Source: Bradyrhizobium sp. CCGB12 (GTDB taxonomy: Bacteria; Pseudomonadota; Alphaproteobacteria; Rhizobiales; Xanthobacteraceae). Taken from it: a stretch of 64,000 bases of DNA. The stretch covers positions 6,262,001 through 6,326,000 of the forward strand of contig NZ_JANADO010000001.1 in NCBI RefSeq assembly GCF_024199845.1. Reading direction: 5' to 3'. Positions 9,901 through 18,778 of this stretch are shown piece after piece. Position 1 is the first letter of the stretch. Each line of letters begins with the position of its first letter. The position numbers and the translations under genes are program-made. The notes beneath the pieces are model-generated. The model made no database searches and was not told the DNA's origin. It saw only the letters and a list, made by a program, of their open reading frames with translations.

Positions 9901-10126
9901 GGATACCGGAGGCGCCGTTGAGCTCCTCCTCGATCAGCCGCGTGACGCTGTTGTAGAGGTTTTCCGGCGAGGCGCCGGGATAGCTGGTCGAGACCGAGAT
10001 CGAGGGCGGCGCGATGATCGGATATTGCGCGATCGGCAGCAGAGGTACCGAAATCGCACCGATCAAGCAGATGAATAGCGCGACCACCCAGGCGAAGATC
10101 GGCCTGTCGATGAAGAAACTCGGCAT
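6971..10126 (-). CDS. RND efflux permease, HAE1 (AcrB/MexB) family
   Basis: A 1051-aa inner-membrane proton-driven efflux pump. The start MPSFFIDRPIFAWVVALFI is the standard HAE1 N-terminus, and the length is typical. Two large periplasmic loops alternate with 12 predicted membrane helices. The proton-relay aspartate pair is in GILVDDAIVVVENVERIM of TM4, and LSLTPALCATLLKP and GLITIIGLAAKDAILIIEF (TM10 region) are present. It starts 6 bases after the adaptor gene's stop, so the two are one operon. There is no outer-membrane channel gene or adjacent regulator, so the pump probably uses a TolC-like protein encoded elsewhere. Substrates cannot be inferred. Confidence 0.96.
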   Translation of the reverse strand: MPSFFIDRPIFAWVVALFICLIGAISVPLLPIAQYPIIAPPSISVSTSYPGASPENLYNSVTRLIEEELNGASGILNFESTSDSLGQVEIIANFQPGTDTSAASVEVQNRIKRVEARLPRAVMQQGILIEEASSAVLQIITLNSTDGSLDEVGLGDFMIRNVLGEIRRIPGVGRATLYSTERSLRVWVDPAKLVGYGLTADDVNKAISAQNAQVASGSIGAEPSTSSQRTSALVLVKGQLSSPDEFGAIILRANADGSTVRLRDVARIEVGGLSYQFNTRLDGKPTAGLSVLMSPTGNALATASAVEEKMKELSRFFPANISYEIPYNITPVVEASIKKVLSTLVEAVVLVFVVMFLFLQNIRYTIIPTIVVPVALLGACSALLLAGYSINMLSMFAMVLAVGILVDDAIVVVENVERIMAEEGLPPKEATRKAMSQITGAIIGITLVLMAVFVPMAFFPGSVGIIYRQFSVTMVAAIGFSAFLALSLTPALCATLLKPVAAGHGHAKRGVFGWFNRMLEGGKEGYSRTVGFSLKRTGRLMLVYVALLVGLSWAFVNLPGGFLPVDDQGFVTTDVQTPSDSSYARTEAVIEKVEKYLAQRPGVDNVTFLTGFSFSGQGMNTAQAFITLKDWSERGPKDSAAAIVNDINRDLSSSIRDAKISALQPPPIDNLGNSSGFSFRLQDRGQKGYAALMSAADQLIAEANASAVLQKVYIEGLPEAGVVNLVIDREKAGAFGVTFEDINNTISTNLGSNYINDFPNRGRMQRVVVQADARDRMRTEDILNYNVKNSRGQLVPFSSFATVEWARGPTQIAGFNYYPAVRISGEAKPGFTSGDAIAEMERLAGRLPRGFGYEWTGQSLQEKLSGSQAPFLLALSVFVVFLCLAALYESWTIPLAVLLTVPLGIVGAVVAATLRSLPNDVYFTVGLITIIGLAAKDAILIIEFAKDLRKEGKPLVEATIEACRLRFRPILMTGLAFICGVLPMAIAHGAGGASQQALGSIVMGGMIAVVILALLMVPVFFVSVQRVLGGDREPAAAKESEPYGPPAQVKP

Positions 10127-10132
10127 GGCGCG

Positions 10133-11326
10133 TTACCGCGTGAGCTTCTGGGCGTGCCGGTTATCCGCGGTCGCATCCGCTTCCGACCAGGATTGCGGTT
10201 TGACCTTGTCGCCGGCGGCGAACCTCTGGAAGCCTTCGACCACGACCTTGTCACCGGCCTTCAGGCCTTCGGTGATGAACCAGAGCCCGTCCTGCACCGA
10301 GCCGGTGCGCACCGCCTGCACGGCGATGTGGTTGTCGTCCTTGACGACGAACACTTCGCTGCCGCCGCCGCCATTGCGCTGGATCGCCTGCTGCGGCAGC
10401 GCGATCGCGTCGGAATCGAGCCCCTGGTCGATGCGGACGCGGACATACATGCCCGGCAGGAGCTCACGCTTGGGATTGGGGAACTCGCCGCGCAGCGTCA
10501 CCTGTCCGGTGTAGGCATCGACCTTGGCATCGGAGAACAGCAGCTTGCCGTCGAGTGCATAGGTGGTGTTGTCGTCGAGCACGAGGCGCACCTTGGCGGC
10601 GTCGGCCGCGATCCGCTCGAGATCGCCGGTTTCGAAAGCGCGGCGGAGTTGGTTGAGTTCGGTCACCGACTGGGTGAAATCGGCATAGATCGGATCGAGC
10701 TGCTGGATGCTGGCCAGATTGGTCTCGTTCTGCACCACGAGCGCGCCCTCGCTGACGAGAGCCGCACCGACGACGCCGTCGATCGGCGCCCGCACGGTCG
10801 CATAGTCGAGATTGAGCTTTGCACGCGCGAGTTCCGCCTTGCGGCCTTCGACCTCGGCATGCGCCTGCCGCTCGGCCGCGATCGCTTTTTCGTTCTCGGC
10901 TTCCGGAGCTACCCGATCCTTGGTGAGGGTGGCAATGCGGTGCGCCTGCTGCTTGGCCTGCATGAGGGCGGCCTCGGCCTTGGCGACCGCGGCCTCGTTG
11001 GCCAACACCTCGACCTCGAACGGACGCGGATCGATGCGGTAGAGCGGATCGCCCGCCTTCACCTCGCTACCCTGGCGGAACAAGCGCTCGACCACGATGC
11101 CGGAGACACGCGGCCGCACGTCGGAGACGCGCGTCGGCGCGATGCGGCCCGGCAGTTCCCGCACCACGGCGCGCGATTGCGGCTTGACGATCACGATGCT
11201 GACGTCGGGGGCGGTCGGCGGAGCGGTGGATACGGCGGAGCTGGACTCGTCGCAGCCGGCCAACAGCGGCGCTAAGGCCGCGAGCATCATTGCAACGCAT
11301 GCCGATCGCGCACGAAGTCCTGACAT
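10133..11326 (-). CDS. RND efflux periplasmic adaptor (membrane fusion protein), lipoprotein
   Basis: The adaptor partner of the RND pump downstream, linking it to an outer-membrane channel. I choose the ATG at 11326 because it begins a lipoprotein signal (MSGLRARS..., lipobox LLAGC, acylated Cys at about 25); a GTG 36 bases upstream is possible. The order is the MFP one: beta-barrel strand, lipoyl half-domain RPRVSGIVVERLFRQGSEV, a coiled-coil hairpin of Ala/Glu/Lys helices, second lipoyl half with LDYATVRAPIDGVVG, then beta-barrel and membrane-proximal domains (LLPGMYVRVRI). Length 397 aa is usual. No regulator gene flanks it. Confidence 0.94.
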   Translation of the reverse strand: MSGLRARSACVAMMLAALAPLLAGCDESSSAVSTAPPTAPDVSIVIVKPQSRAVVRELPGRIAPTRVSDVRPRVSGIVVERLFRQGSEVKAGDPLYRIDPRPFEVEVLANEAAVAKAEAALMQAKQQAHRIATLTKDRVAPEAENEKAIAAERQAHAEVEGRKAELARAKLNLDYATVRAPIDGVVGAALVSEGALVVQNETNLASIQQLDPIYADFTQSVTELNQLRRAFETGDLERIAADAAKVRLVLDDNTTYALDGKLLFSDAKVDAYTGQVTLRGEFPNPKRELLPGMYVRVRIDQGLDSDAIALPQQAIQRNGGGGSEVFVVKDDNHIAVQAVRTGSVQDGLWFITEGLKAGDKVVVEGFQRFAAGDKVKPQSWSEADATADNRHAQKLTR

Positions 11327-11412
11327 GAAGTGGGGTGCCCCGAGGTTGTTGAAACTGATCACGCTCCGCGCGTGGCCCGTTCTGGGCCGTTTTGCACGCG
11401 AGTCACGTCGTC

Positions 11413-11440
11413 AAAATAGAATGCACCTGCTGCTATGCAA
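11413..11440 (-). promoter_or_regulatory. Possible -35/-10 promoter of the RND operon
   Basis: On the minus strand TTGCAT (11440-11435) and TATTTT (11418-11413) are separated by 16 bases, about 90 bases upstream of the adaptor start. The match to the sigma-70 consensus is moderate and there is no other support. Confidence 0.35.
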
Positions 11441-11502
11441 CACATGGCGCGGGCGGCTCAATGTCACACGACTTATCGCGTTGAATATTGAGGGTTTTTG
11501 TG

Positions 11503-11522
11503 GACTCACTCGATTGTGAGTC
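11503..11522. promoter_or_regulatory. Palindrome GACTCAC-N6-GTGAGTC (operator candidate)
   Basis: A perfect 7-bp inverted repeat with a 6-base spacer in the roughly 230-base gap between the RND operon (reading away from it) and the end of the methyltransferase gene. No T-run follows on either strand, so a terminator is unlikely. It could be a dimeric repressor operator for the pump, but it lies about 180 bases upstream of the adaptor start. The rest of this gap shows no gene. Confidence 0.4.
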
Positions 11523-11559
11523 GGGTTCCATCGCGGCGTGCTGCGACAGAAGATCGCAA

Positions 11560-12582
11560 TTACTCGGCAGCCTTCATCCTGTAGTGGCTGACGCCCCATT
11601 CGGTTCCATCGGCATAGCCGAACAGGCCCGAGGTCGCGAGGAGGAACCAGCGCCAGCGCCGCATCCAAAGCGCGGTCTCCTCGCCATGGACCTTGCGCAA
11701 GGACGCCTCGATGGCGTCGCGATGCGCATCGAAGTTCGCAAGCCAGTCGTTCGCGGTGTGTTGGTAGTGCGTGCCGCTCCAGCACCATTCCTTCTCGATT
11801 GCGAAGATGTCGTCGAATTGCCTGACGAGATGATGGCTCGGCATCAATCCGCCCGTGAAAACGTGCTGCGCGATCCAGTCGTCGCGATTGGCCCGGTCGA
11901 ACAGATGGGAGCCGGAGCGATGCGAGACCACATGCATGAAGAAGCGCCCCTCGGGTGCGAGCCAGGCGCGCAGGCGCGTCATCAGCTTGCGCCAGTTCAT
12001 CATGTGCTCGAACGTTTCCACCGAGACGATGCGGTCGAACTGGCCCTCGGGCGCGAACACGTTCATGTCGGCGGTGACGACACGCAGGTTCAAGAGCCCG
12101 CGCCGCCGCGCCTCTTCCTCGATATGAGCGCGCTGCGCCTGCGAGGCCGATACCGCCGTCACCTTCGCGTGCGGAAACTGCCGCGCCATCCACAGCGACA
12201 GCGAGCCCCAGCCGCAGCCGAGCTCGAGGATGGTCTGCCCGTCGGCGAGACCGGCATGCTCGACGGTCTGGCGCAGCGCCTCCTCCTCCGCCTCCTGCAA
12301 GGTGGTCGCATCGGTCTTGTAGAAACAGCACGAATATCTGAGGTTGGGACCGAGCACCTGCGCGAAGAACGAAGCGGGCACCTCGTCATGCCTGGTGCCG
12401 GCAGCGTCCTCGGCGATCGGCCGCAGCATCATCCGCCCGGCGAAGGCGGCATCGTCGGCCGCCCCCAGCGTGGACAGGCGCGTTACCGAGCGCGAGCACA
12501 GGCGCTGGATCGCGGCCCGGATCACCACGTCCGGCAACGGCACGCGTTCGGCAGTCCCGATGATCGCGGAAACAACGCTCAT
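11560..12582 (-). CDS. Cyclopropane-fatty-acyl-phospholipid-synthase-like SAM methyltransferase
   Basis: A 340-aa class I SAM-dependent methyltransferase. The SAM-binding motif ILELGCGWGSLSLWMARQFP is followed by VTAVSASQAQR and the acidic loop VVTADMNVF, and the CFA-type SVETFEHMMNWRKLM block. The upstream element ASFFAQVLGPNLRYSCCFYK matches the family pattern F...LG....YSCAYF. Members methylate unsaturated acyl chains of phospholipids or related lipids; this is a shorter, divergent branch, so the substrate is not certain. I start it at the ATG at 12582 (MSVVSAIIGTAE); the frame continues far upstream but there it overlaps the MotA-like gene. It is transcribed divergently from the stator pair. 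Confidence 0.82.
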   Translation of the reverse strand: MSVVSAIIGTAERVPLPDVVIRAAIQRLCSRSVTRLSTLGAADDAAFAGRMMLRPIAEDAAGTRHDEVPASFFAQVLGPNLRYSCCFYKTDATTLQEAEEEALRQTVEHAGLADGQTILELGCGWGSLSLWMARQFPHAKVTAVSASQAQRAHIEEEARRRGLLNLRVVTADMNVFAPEGQFDRIVSVETFEHMMNWRKLMTRLRAWLAPEGRFFMHVVSHRSGSHLFDRANRDDWIAQHVFTGGLMPSHHLVRQFDDIFAIEKEWCWSGTHYQHTANDWLANFDAHRDAIEASLRKVHGEETALWMRRWRWFLLATSGLFGYADGTEWGVSHYRMKAAE

Positions 12583-12738
12583 GCGGCCCCCGAATGGCGA
12601 GCTTTTGCAGACACCTTGCCTATCAAAGCGCTGATTCCGGTCCGGGTTCCCCAGGCACTTGCCGAAATCGGCGCATCCGGCGCTTTTTTTGGGCTGGCGC
12701 TGTGCCATAGTGCGCCCGCAAGCAAGCTTTCGTAATGG

Positions 12739-13776
12739 ATGATTCCGGCCATGAAGCCAGGCACTTCGCCCCGCTCCCCCATGGATATCGAGTATACCAA
12801 ACTGTCCTCGCCCAGCGTCTTCCTGGTGCGGATGCTGGTATTCCTGGTGCTGTGCGCGCTGGTGGGCGTGGTGCTCTACAAGCAGATCATCCAGGCCTTC
12901 TTCGCCAATCCCGGGCTCAACGCCCTGATCGGGGCGGTCCTGTTCATCGGCATCGTGCTGGCCTTCCGCCAGGTGATCCGGCTCTATCCCGAGGTCTCCT
13001 GGGTCAATAATTTCCGCATTGCCGATCCCGGCCTGGCGCCGGCGCGGCACCCGAAGCTGTTGGCACCGATGGCGGCGATCCTCGGCGGCGAGCGCTCCGG
13101 GCGGATGACGATCACCCAGACCACGATGCGGCACCTGCTCGATTCGATCGCAACCCGCCTGGACGAGGCCCGCGACATCTCGCGCTACATGACCGGCCTG
13201 TTGGTCTTCCTCGGCCTGCTCGGCACCTTCTGGGGCCTGATCGAGACGGTCGGCTCGGTCGGCAAGGTGATCGACGGGCTCAAGGTCGGCGGCGATTCCG
13301 GCGCGCTGTTCGACACGCTCAAGGAGGGCCTCGCCGCCCCGCTCGGCGGCATGGGCATCTCGTTCTCCAGCTCGCTGTTCGGCCTCGCCGGCTCGCTGAT
13401 CCTCGGCTTCCTCGACCTGCAATCGAGCCAGGCGCAGAACCGCTTCTACACCGACCTGGAGGACTGGCTCGCCACCACCGTGCGCGAATATGGCAGCGGC
13501 GAGGTTGCGGTCGCGGCCGGTGGTGGTGGCGGCGGCGTTGCCAGCGGCGAGCTTCAGGCGGCGGTCGAGCGGCTGCGCTCCGTGCTCGAGGAAGGCAGCG
13601 GCAGCCGCGGCACCACCGCGGCGATGGCGAGTCTTGCCGAAGCCATTCAGGCGCTGGTCTCGCACATGCGGACCGAGCAGCAGATGATCCGCGAATGGGC
13701 CGACGGCCAGGGCGAGCAGAACCGCGAGATCCGGCGCCTGCTGGAGCGGATTGCGCGCCAGCCCGAGAAGAGTTGA
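12739..13776 (+). CDS. MotA/TolQ/ExbB-type proton channel protein
   Basis: Inner-membrane protein of up to 345 aa with two N-terminal membrane helices (VFLVRMLVFLVLCALVGVVL and LIGAVLFIGIVLAFRQVI), then a cytoplasmic segment and two more helices: ISRYMTGLLVFLGLLGTFWG, a hallmark of the MotA/TolQ/ExbB family (the LGLLGTFWGLI motif), and LGGMGISFSSSLFGLAGSLILG. A Gly-rich linker (nine Gly in a row with Val breaks, near 262) leads to a C-terminal amphipathic coiled-coil. The start is ambiguous (ATG at 12739, 12751 or 12781; none has a strong ribosome binding site). It is followed by the MotB/OmpA-like partner 23 bases downstream. Not a flagellar gene by context, as no other motility genes are near. 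Confidence 0.85.
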   Translation: MIPAMKPGTSPRSPMDIEYTKLSSPSVFLVRMLVFLVLCALVGVVLYKQIIQAFFANPGLNALIGAVLFIGIVLAFRQVIRLYPEVSWVNNFRIADPGLAPARHPKLLAPMAAILGGERSGRMTITQTTMRHLLDSIATRLDEARDISRYMTGLLVFLGLLGTFWGLIETVGSVGKVIDGLKVGGDSGALFDTLKEGLAAPLGGMGISFSSSLFGLAGSLILGFLDLQSSQAQNRFYTDLEDWLATTVREYGSGEVAVAAGGGGGGVASGELQAAVERLRSVLEEGSGSRGTTAAMASLAEAIQALVSHMRTEQQMIREWADGQGEQNREIRRLLERIARQPEKS

Positions 13777-13799
13777 GCAGCTAATACGGAGAGGCGATC

Positions 13800-14828
13800 A
13801 TGGCTCTTGCCCGCGCCCGCCGCAGCGACGGCGCCTTCAACTACTGGCCCGGCTTCGTCGACGCGCTGTCGACGCTTGTGCTGTCGATCGTGTTCCTGCT
13901 GTCCGTGTTCCTGGTCGTTCAGTTCTTCCTGTCGCAGGAGGTCACCGGCAAGGACAAGGCGCTGGAGCAGCTCAACGCCAAGATCGCGCAGCTCAACGAG
14001 CTCTTGTCGCTGGAGAAGCTCGGCAAGCTGACGCTCGACGACCAGGTCTCGCAATTGAAAGCGGGCCTCGCTTCGGCCGAGACCGAGCGCGACCGCATCA
14101 AGGGCCTCTATGACGGGCTTGCCGCCGCAGGCAACGACGCGCAAGGCAAGACCTCCGAGCTCGGCAAGGCGCTGGATTCGGAGAAAGCGGTCTCGGCACG
14201 GGCGCTGGCGCAGATCGAGGTGCTGAACCAGCAGATCAGCGCGCTGCGCCGGCAACTCGCCGCGCTGGAAGAGGCGCTCGATGCCTCCGAGAAGCGCGAC
14301 AAGGAATCGCAGAACCGCATCGCCGATCTGGGGTCTCGCCTGAACGTCGCATTGGCGCAGCGGGTGCAGGAATTGTCGCGCTACCGCTCGGAGTTCTTCG
14401 GCCGCCTGCGCGCCATCCTCGGCAACCGCCCCGACATCCGCATCGTCGGCGACCGCTTCGTGTTCCAGTCCGAAGTGTTCTTCGACACCGGACAGGCGAC
14501 CTTGCTGCCCGAGGGTCGCGCCGAGCTCGACACTTTGGCGACCGCGCTGATCGAGCTCGACAAGAAGATCCCGAACGAAATTCCCTGGGTGCTGCGCGTC
14601 GACGGTCACACCGATTTGCGCCCGGTCAATGGCCCGAACTTCAAGTCGAACTGGGACCTGTCCGCCGCCCGCTCCATCTCGGTGGTGCAGTACCTGATCT
14701 CGCTGGGCGTGCCGGCCCAGCGGCTGGTCGCCGCCGGCTTCGGCGAATTCCAGCCGCTCGATCCCGGCAACACCGAGGAAGCCTACAAGCGCAACCGCCG
14801 CATCGAGCTGAAGCTGACGGAGCGGTAG
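13800..14828 (+). CDS. MotB/OmpA-like peptidoglycan-binding stator protein with long coiled coil
   Basis: A 342-aa partner of the upstream channel protein. One membrane helix (FVDALSTLVLSIVFLLSVFL, 19-38) has Asp21 at the position of the MotB proton-carrying aspartate. Residues 45-195 are a long predicted coiled coil with heptads of Leu/Ala and many Glu/Lys. The C-terminus (about 220-340) is an OmpA domain: FDTGQATLLPEGRAELD, VDGHTDLRPV, SAARSISVVQYL and GFGEFQP...NRRIELKLT. It should anchor to peptidoglycan and form a proton-driven stator. Its stop TAG overlaps the GTG start of the GNAT gene by one base, showing translational coupling. Confidence 0.87.
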   Translation: MALARARRSDGAFNYWPGFVDALSTLVLSIVFLLSVFLVVQFFLSQEVTGKDKALEQLNAKIAQLNELLSLEKLGKLTLDDQVSQLKAGLASAETERDRIKGLYDGLAAAGNDAQGKTSELGKALDSEKAVSARALAQIEVLNQQISALRRQLAALEEALDASEKRDKESQNRIADLGSRLNVALAQRVQELSRYRSEFFGRLRAILGNRPDIRIVGDRFVFQSEVFFDTGQATLLPEGRAELDTLATALIELDKKIPNEIPWVLRVDGHTDLRPVNGPNFKSNWDLSAARSISVVQYLISLGVPAQRLVAAGFGEFQPLDPGNTEEAYKRNRRIELKLTER

Positions 14829-15274
14829 TGAGCGCCCTCCACCTCCGCCCCTACCGCGCCGAGGACGAGGCTGCCGCGATCGACCTCTGGCATCGCACCT
14901 GGCAGCAGGCCTACCCGCAGATCGACTTTGCCGCGCGGCTGGAATGGTGGCGCGAGCGCTGGCTGAGGGATCTGGTGCCGAAGGCGTCCATCATCGTCGC
15001 CGAACAGGATGGCGCCCTCACCGGCTTCGTCACCATCGACGGTGACGGTTATCTCGACCAGCTCGTGGTCGATCCCGCCCATTGGGGCTCGGACGCCGCA
15101 AGGCTGCTGGTGAACGAGGCCAAGCGGCTGTCGCCATCAGGCGTCACGCTGCTCGTCAACAAGGACAACGCCCGCGCCATCCGCTTCTACGAGCGCAACG
15201 GCTTTGCCCATGCCGGCGACGATGTGAACCCGACCTCGGGGCGGCCGGTGCTGAAGATGATGTGGCGGGCGTGA
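14828..15274 (+). CDS. GNAT-family N-acetyltransferase
   Basis: A 148-aa GCN5-related acetyltransferase. It begins LHLRPYRAEDEAAAIDLWHRTWQ, the usual first strand and helix; the middle strand GFVTIDGDGYLDQLVVDP leads into a weak acetyl-CoA loop (HWGSDAARLLVNEAK in place of R/QxxGxG/A), and the C-terminus has the familiar NARAIRFYERNGF motif. The start GTG overlaps the MotB-like stop by one base, so the three genes form an operon. The acceptor substrate is unknown; a link to the stator pair is inference from coupling only. Confidence 0.85.
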   Translation: MSALHLRPYRAEDEAAAIDLWHRTWQQAYPQIDFAARLEWWRERWLRDLVPKASIIVAEQDGALTGFVTIDGDGYLDQLVVDPAHWGSDAARLLVNEAKRLSPSGVTLLVNKDNARAIRFYERNGFAHAGDDVNPTSGRPVLKMMWRA

Positions 15275-15280
15275 GGCCCC

Positions 15281-17131
<1,851 letters not shown>

Positions 17132-17328
17132 GAGATCCGACCCATTGCATTCGTTCGCTCCCAATAGGCCGGCGCAACGGCAGTGGCAAATCCGGGATGT
17201 CCCTGAGGGGGCAAGCCCGGTTCACCCAGCCGGAATGGCTTGTTTTGCGAGGTTTCGTGAGGTATAGAGCCGGCCAAATCCGTCATTCGCTAGCCACCCA
17301 GAAGGCGCCGGGGCGCCGAGGAATTGCC

Positions 17329-17556
17329 ATGAAAGCCGAAATTCACCCGAACTATCATACAATTACCGTCGTCATGACTGATGGAACCGAGTATCAGACC
17401 CGCTCCACCTGGGGCAAGGAAGGCGACAAGCTGAACCTCGACATCGACCCGAAGTCGCATCCGGCCTGGACCGGCGGCAACGCCCAGATCATGGACCGCG
17501 GCGGCCGCGTTTCGCGCTTCCAGAAGAAGTTTTCGGGCTTTCTCAAAAAGGATTGA
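17329..17556 (+). CDS. rpmE: Ribosomal protein L31, zinc-free (C-minus) form
   Basis: A 75-aa large-subunit ribosomal protein. It starts [12 protein letters not shown], the L31 signature, and has the conserved STWGKEG and [14 protein letters not shown] segments. There is no cysteine at all, so it lacks the CxxC zinc ribbon of the classical E. coli L31. This is the C-minus version seen in many alphaproteobacteria. Ribosome binding GAGGAA lies just upstream. A strong terminator follows 25 bases after the stop, so it is a single-gene unit. Confidence 0.96.
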   Translation: MKAEIHPNYHTITVVMTDGTEYQTRSTWGKEGDKLNLDIDPKSHPAWTGGNAQIMDRGGRVSRFQKKFSGFLKKD

Positions 17557-17580
17557 TCCGGCCGCAAGGCTGTGACGAAA

Positions 17581-17611
17581 AACGCCCCTGGGAGACCAGG
17601 GGCGTTTTTGT
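17581..17611 (+). terminator. Intrinsic terminator of rpmE
   Basis: A perfect 11-bp stem (AACGCCCCTGG / CCAGGGGCGTT) with loop GAGA, followed by TTTGTTTTT. It sits 25 bases past the rpmE stop. Confidence 0.9.
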
Positions 17612-17622
17612 TTTTGGGCTCT

Positions 17623-17705
17623 CGTCATTGCGAGGAGCACTTGCGACGAAGCAATCCAGACTGCCTCTGCGGAGACCTTCTGGATTGCTTCGCTTCGCTC
17701 GCAAT
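17623..17705. repeat. Dispersed palindromic repeat, left part (split by the IS481-type element)
   Basis: It starts CGTCATTGCGAGGAGC and contains inverted arms GAAGCAATCCAGA and TCTGGATTGCTTC around a short loop, then CTTCGCTCGCAAT. This is a common Bradyrhizobiaceae intergenic repeat. The copy stops abruptly at the insertion sequence and resumes at 18758 (GCAATGACGGG), as the intact repeat would read CTCGCAATGACGG. Confidence 0.8.
17701..17705. repeat. Target-site duplication, left (GCAAT)
   Basis: The 5 bases GCAAT directly precede the left end of the IS481-type element and recur exactly after its right end (18758-18762). Confidence 0.85.
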
Positions 17706-18757
17706 TGTGCAAGTTCACTAATTCGCTGATCGAATGGTTTAGGTCTGGGCCTCGGCAAATTCCTTCGGTGTCTTGCCGCCGAGGGCCTGATGGGGCCTGA
17801 AGTTATTGTAGTAGATCACGTACTCGAACAGCTCGTTGGCGAAGTGGTCTAGGTTATCGAAGGTTGCGCCTTCGATGACGTCGTCGTCCAGGGTTCGCCA
17901 GAAGCGTTCGACCTTGCCGTTGGTCTGCGGCCGGTAGGGTCTGGTGTAGCGATGCTTGATGCCGAGCTCGATCAGCATGGCCTCGAAGGGATGCTCTTCA
18001 GGCGTGTTGCGGGATGCGAACTCCGCGCCGTTGTCGGACAGGATCTCGGCAAACTGGATCCCATAGGTGACGTTGAGCGTGTTGATCATCTTCAAGGTCT
18101 TAAACATGACCGGCAGGGCCTTTTTTGAAGTCAGCACCTCGGCCCAGGCCAGGCGCGAGCAACTGTCGACCAGGCTGACGATAAAGGCGGGGCTTGAGGG
18201 GGGCGCCAGGAACATGTCGCGGGACAGCTGGTGCAGGTCGACATGGCCGAGCTCGCCGATCTTGTCCTTGATAATACGACGTTTCTCCTCGCGCATCGTC
18301 GGGGTGCGGCGGTTGAGCTGATTGCGTTTGAAGACCCGGTAGATGGTCGAGAGCGACGGTACCGTATCTCGCCGTTCGCGCAAGGCAGCGTGGACCTCGT
18401 ACCGGTTCATGCCGCGCGTTCGGCAAGCAACGATCTCCGCCTCGATGCCTTGCGGCTCGCGGCGCTCGCGCCACTTCGGTCCGCGGCGTTGCGGCAACAG
18501 GTCAGCCTCCGCGCCGCTCCGCAGGTAGCGGTTGTAGTACTTCCGGAAGGTCTGCGAGCAGGTGCCGTGGTGCTTGTAGAAGTCTCCCACCCGGCGGAAC
18601 GTCGCCGACCGCCCGGCCTTCACCTCCTCATACTCGGCGATCAGGAACCGCCACTTCTGAAGATAATTCCGCTCAATCGTCCGGTCGAAGCTGTTGTCGC
18701 GCATCGGATCCTCCACGCTGGGAACGGATTCGATCAGCGAATTAGTGAACTTGCACA
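17706..18757. mobile_element. IS481-family insertion sequence, complete (1052 bp)
   Basis: The ends are 30-bp perfect inverted repeats, beginning TGTGCAAGTTCACTAATTCG at 17706-17735 and its complement at 18728-18757, with terminal TGT...ACA as expected for IS481. A single transposase gene fills the element on the minus strand. Perfect 5-bp direct repeats (GCAAT) flank it, so insertion was recent or at least undisturbed. It landed in a dispersed repeat between rpmE and rcdA, so it probably damages no gene. Everything needed for transposition appears intact. Confidence 0.92.
17739..18704 (-). CDS. IS481-family transposase
   Basis: A 321-aa DDE transposase. Start at ATG 18704 (MRDNSFDRTIERN), with GGAGG just upstream inside the IS end. 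An N-terminal helix-turn-helix region (about 20-120, with FRRVGDFYKHHGTCSQTFRKYY and NRYEVHAAL) precedes the integrase core. Catalytic residues are visible: Asp in GHVDLHQL, Asp in EILSDNGAEF, and Glu in NGKVERFWRT; PYRPQTNGKVERF and NNFRPHQALGGKTP are typical of IS481/IS3-like enzymes. No frameshift or internal stop, so it looks active. The longer frame upstream runs past the IS into rcdA and is not real. Confidence 0.95.
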   Translation of the reverse strand: MRDNSFDRTIERNYLQKWRFLIAEYEEVKAGRSATFRRVGDFYKHHGTCSQTFRKYYNRYLRSGAEADLLPQRRGPKWRERREPQGIEAEIVACRTRGMNRYEVHAALRERRDTVPSLSTIYRVFKRNQLNRRTPTMREEKRRIIKDKIGELGHVDLHQLSRDMFLAPPSSPAFIVSLVDSCSRLAWAEVLTSKKALPVMFKTLKMINTLNVTYGIQFAEILSDNGAEFASRNTPEEHPFEAMLIELGIKHRYTRPYRPQTNGKVERFWRTLDDDVIEGATFDNLDHFANELFEYVIYYNNFRPHQALGGKTPKEFAEAQT

Positions 18758-18767
18758 GCAATGACGG
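18758..18767. repeat. Right target-site duplication and stub of the split repeat
   Basis: GCAAT (18758-18762) duplicates 17701-17705, and GACGG continues the dispersed repeat interrupted by the insertion sequence. Joining 17623-17705 to 18763 recreates an uninterrupted repeat. Confidence 0.8.
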
Positions 18768-18778
18768 GAGGATCGACC

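Noticed and set aside
12583..13665. Minus-strand extension of the methyltransferase reading frame to 701 codons
   Set aside because: The added part overlaps the MotA-like gene on the other strand, is full of low-complexity Ala/Arg/Glu, and has no family match; the true start at 12582 is clear.
12739..14828. Zorya-type anti-phage system (ZorA/ZorB)
   Set aside because: The MotA-like and MotB-like genes look superficially similar, but there is no ZorC, ZorD or ZorE gene next to them, the neighbours are a GNAT gene and a core ABC exporter, and the channel protein lacks the very long cytoplasmic tail of ZorA.
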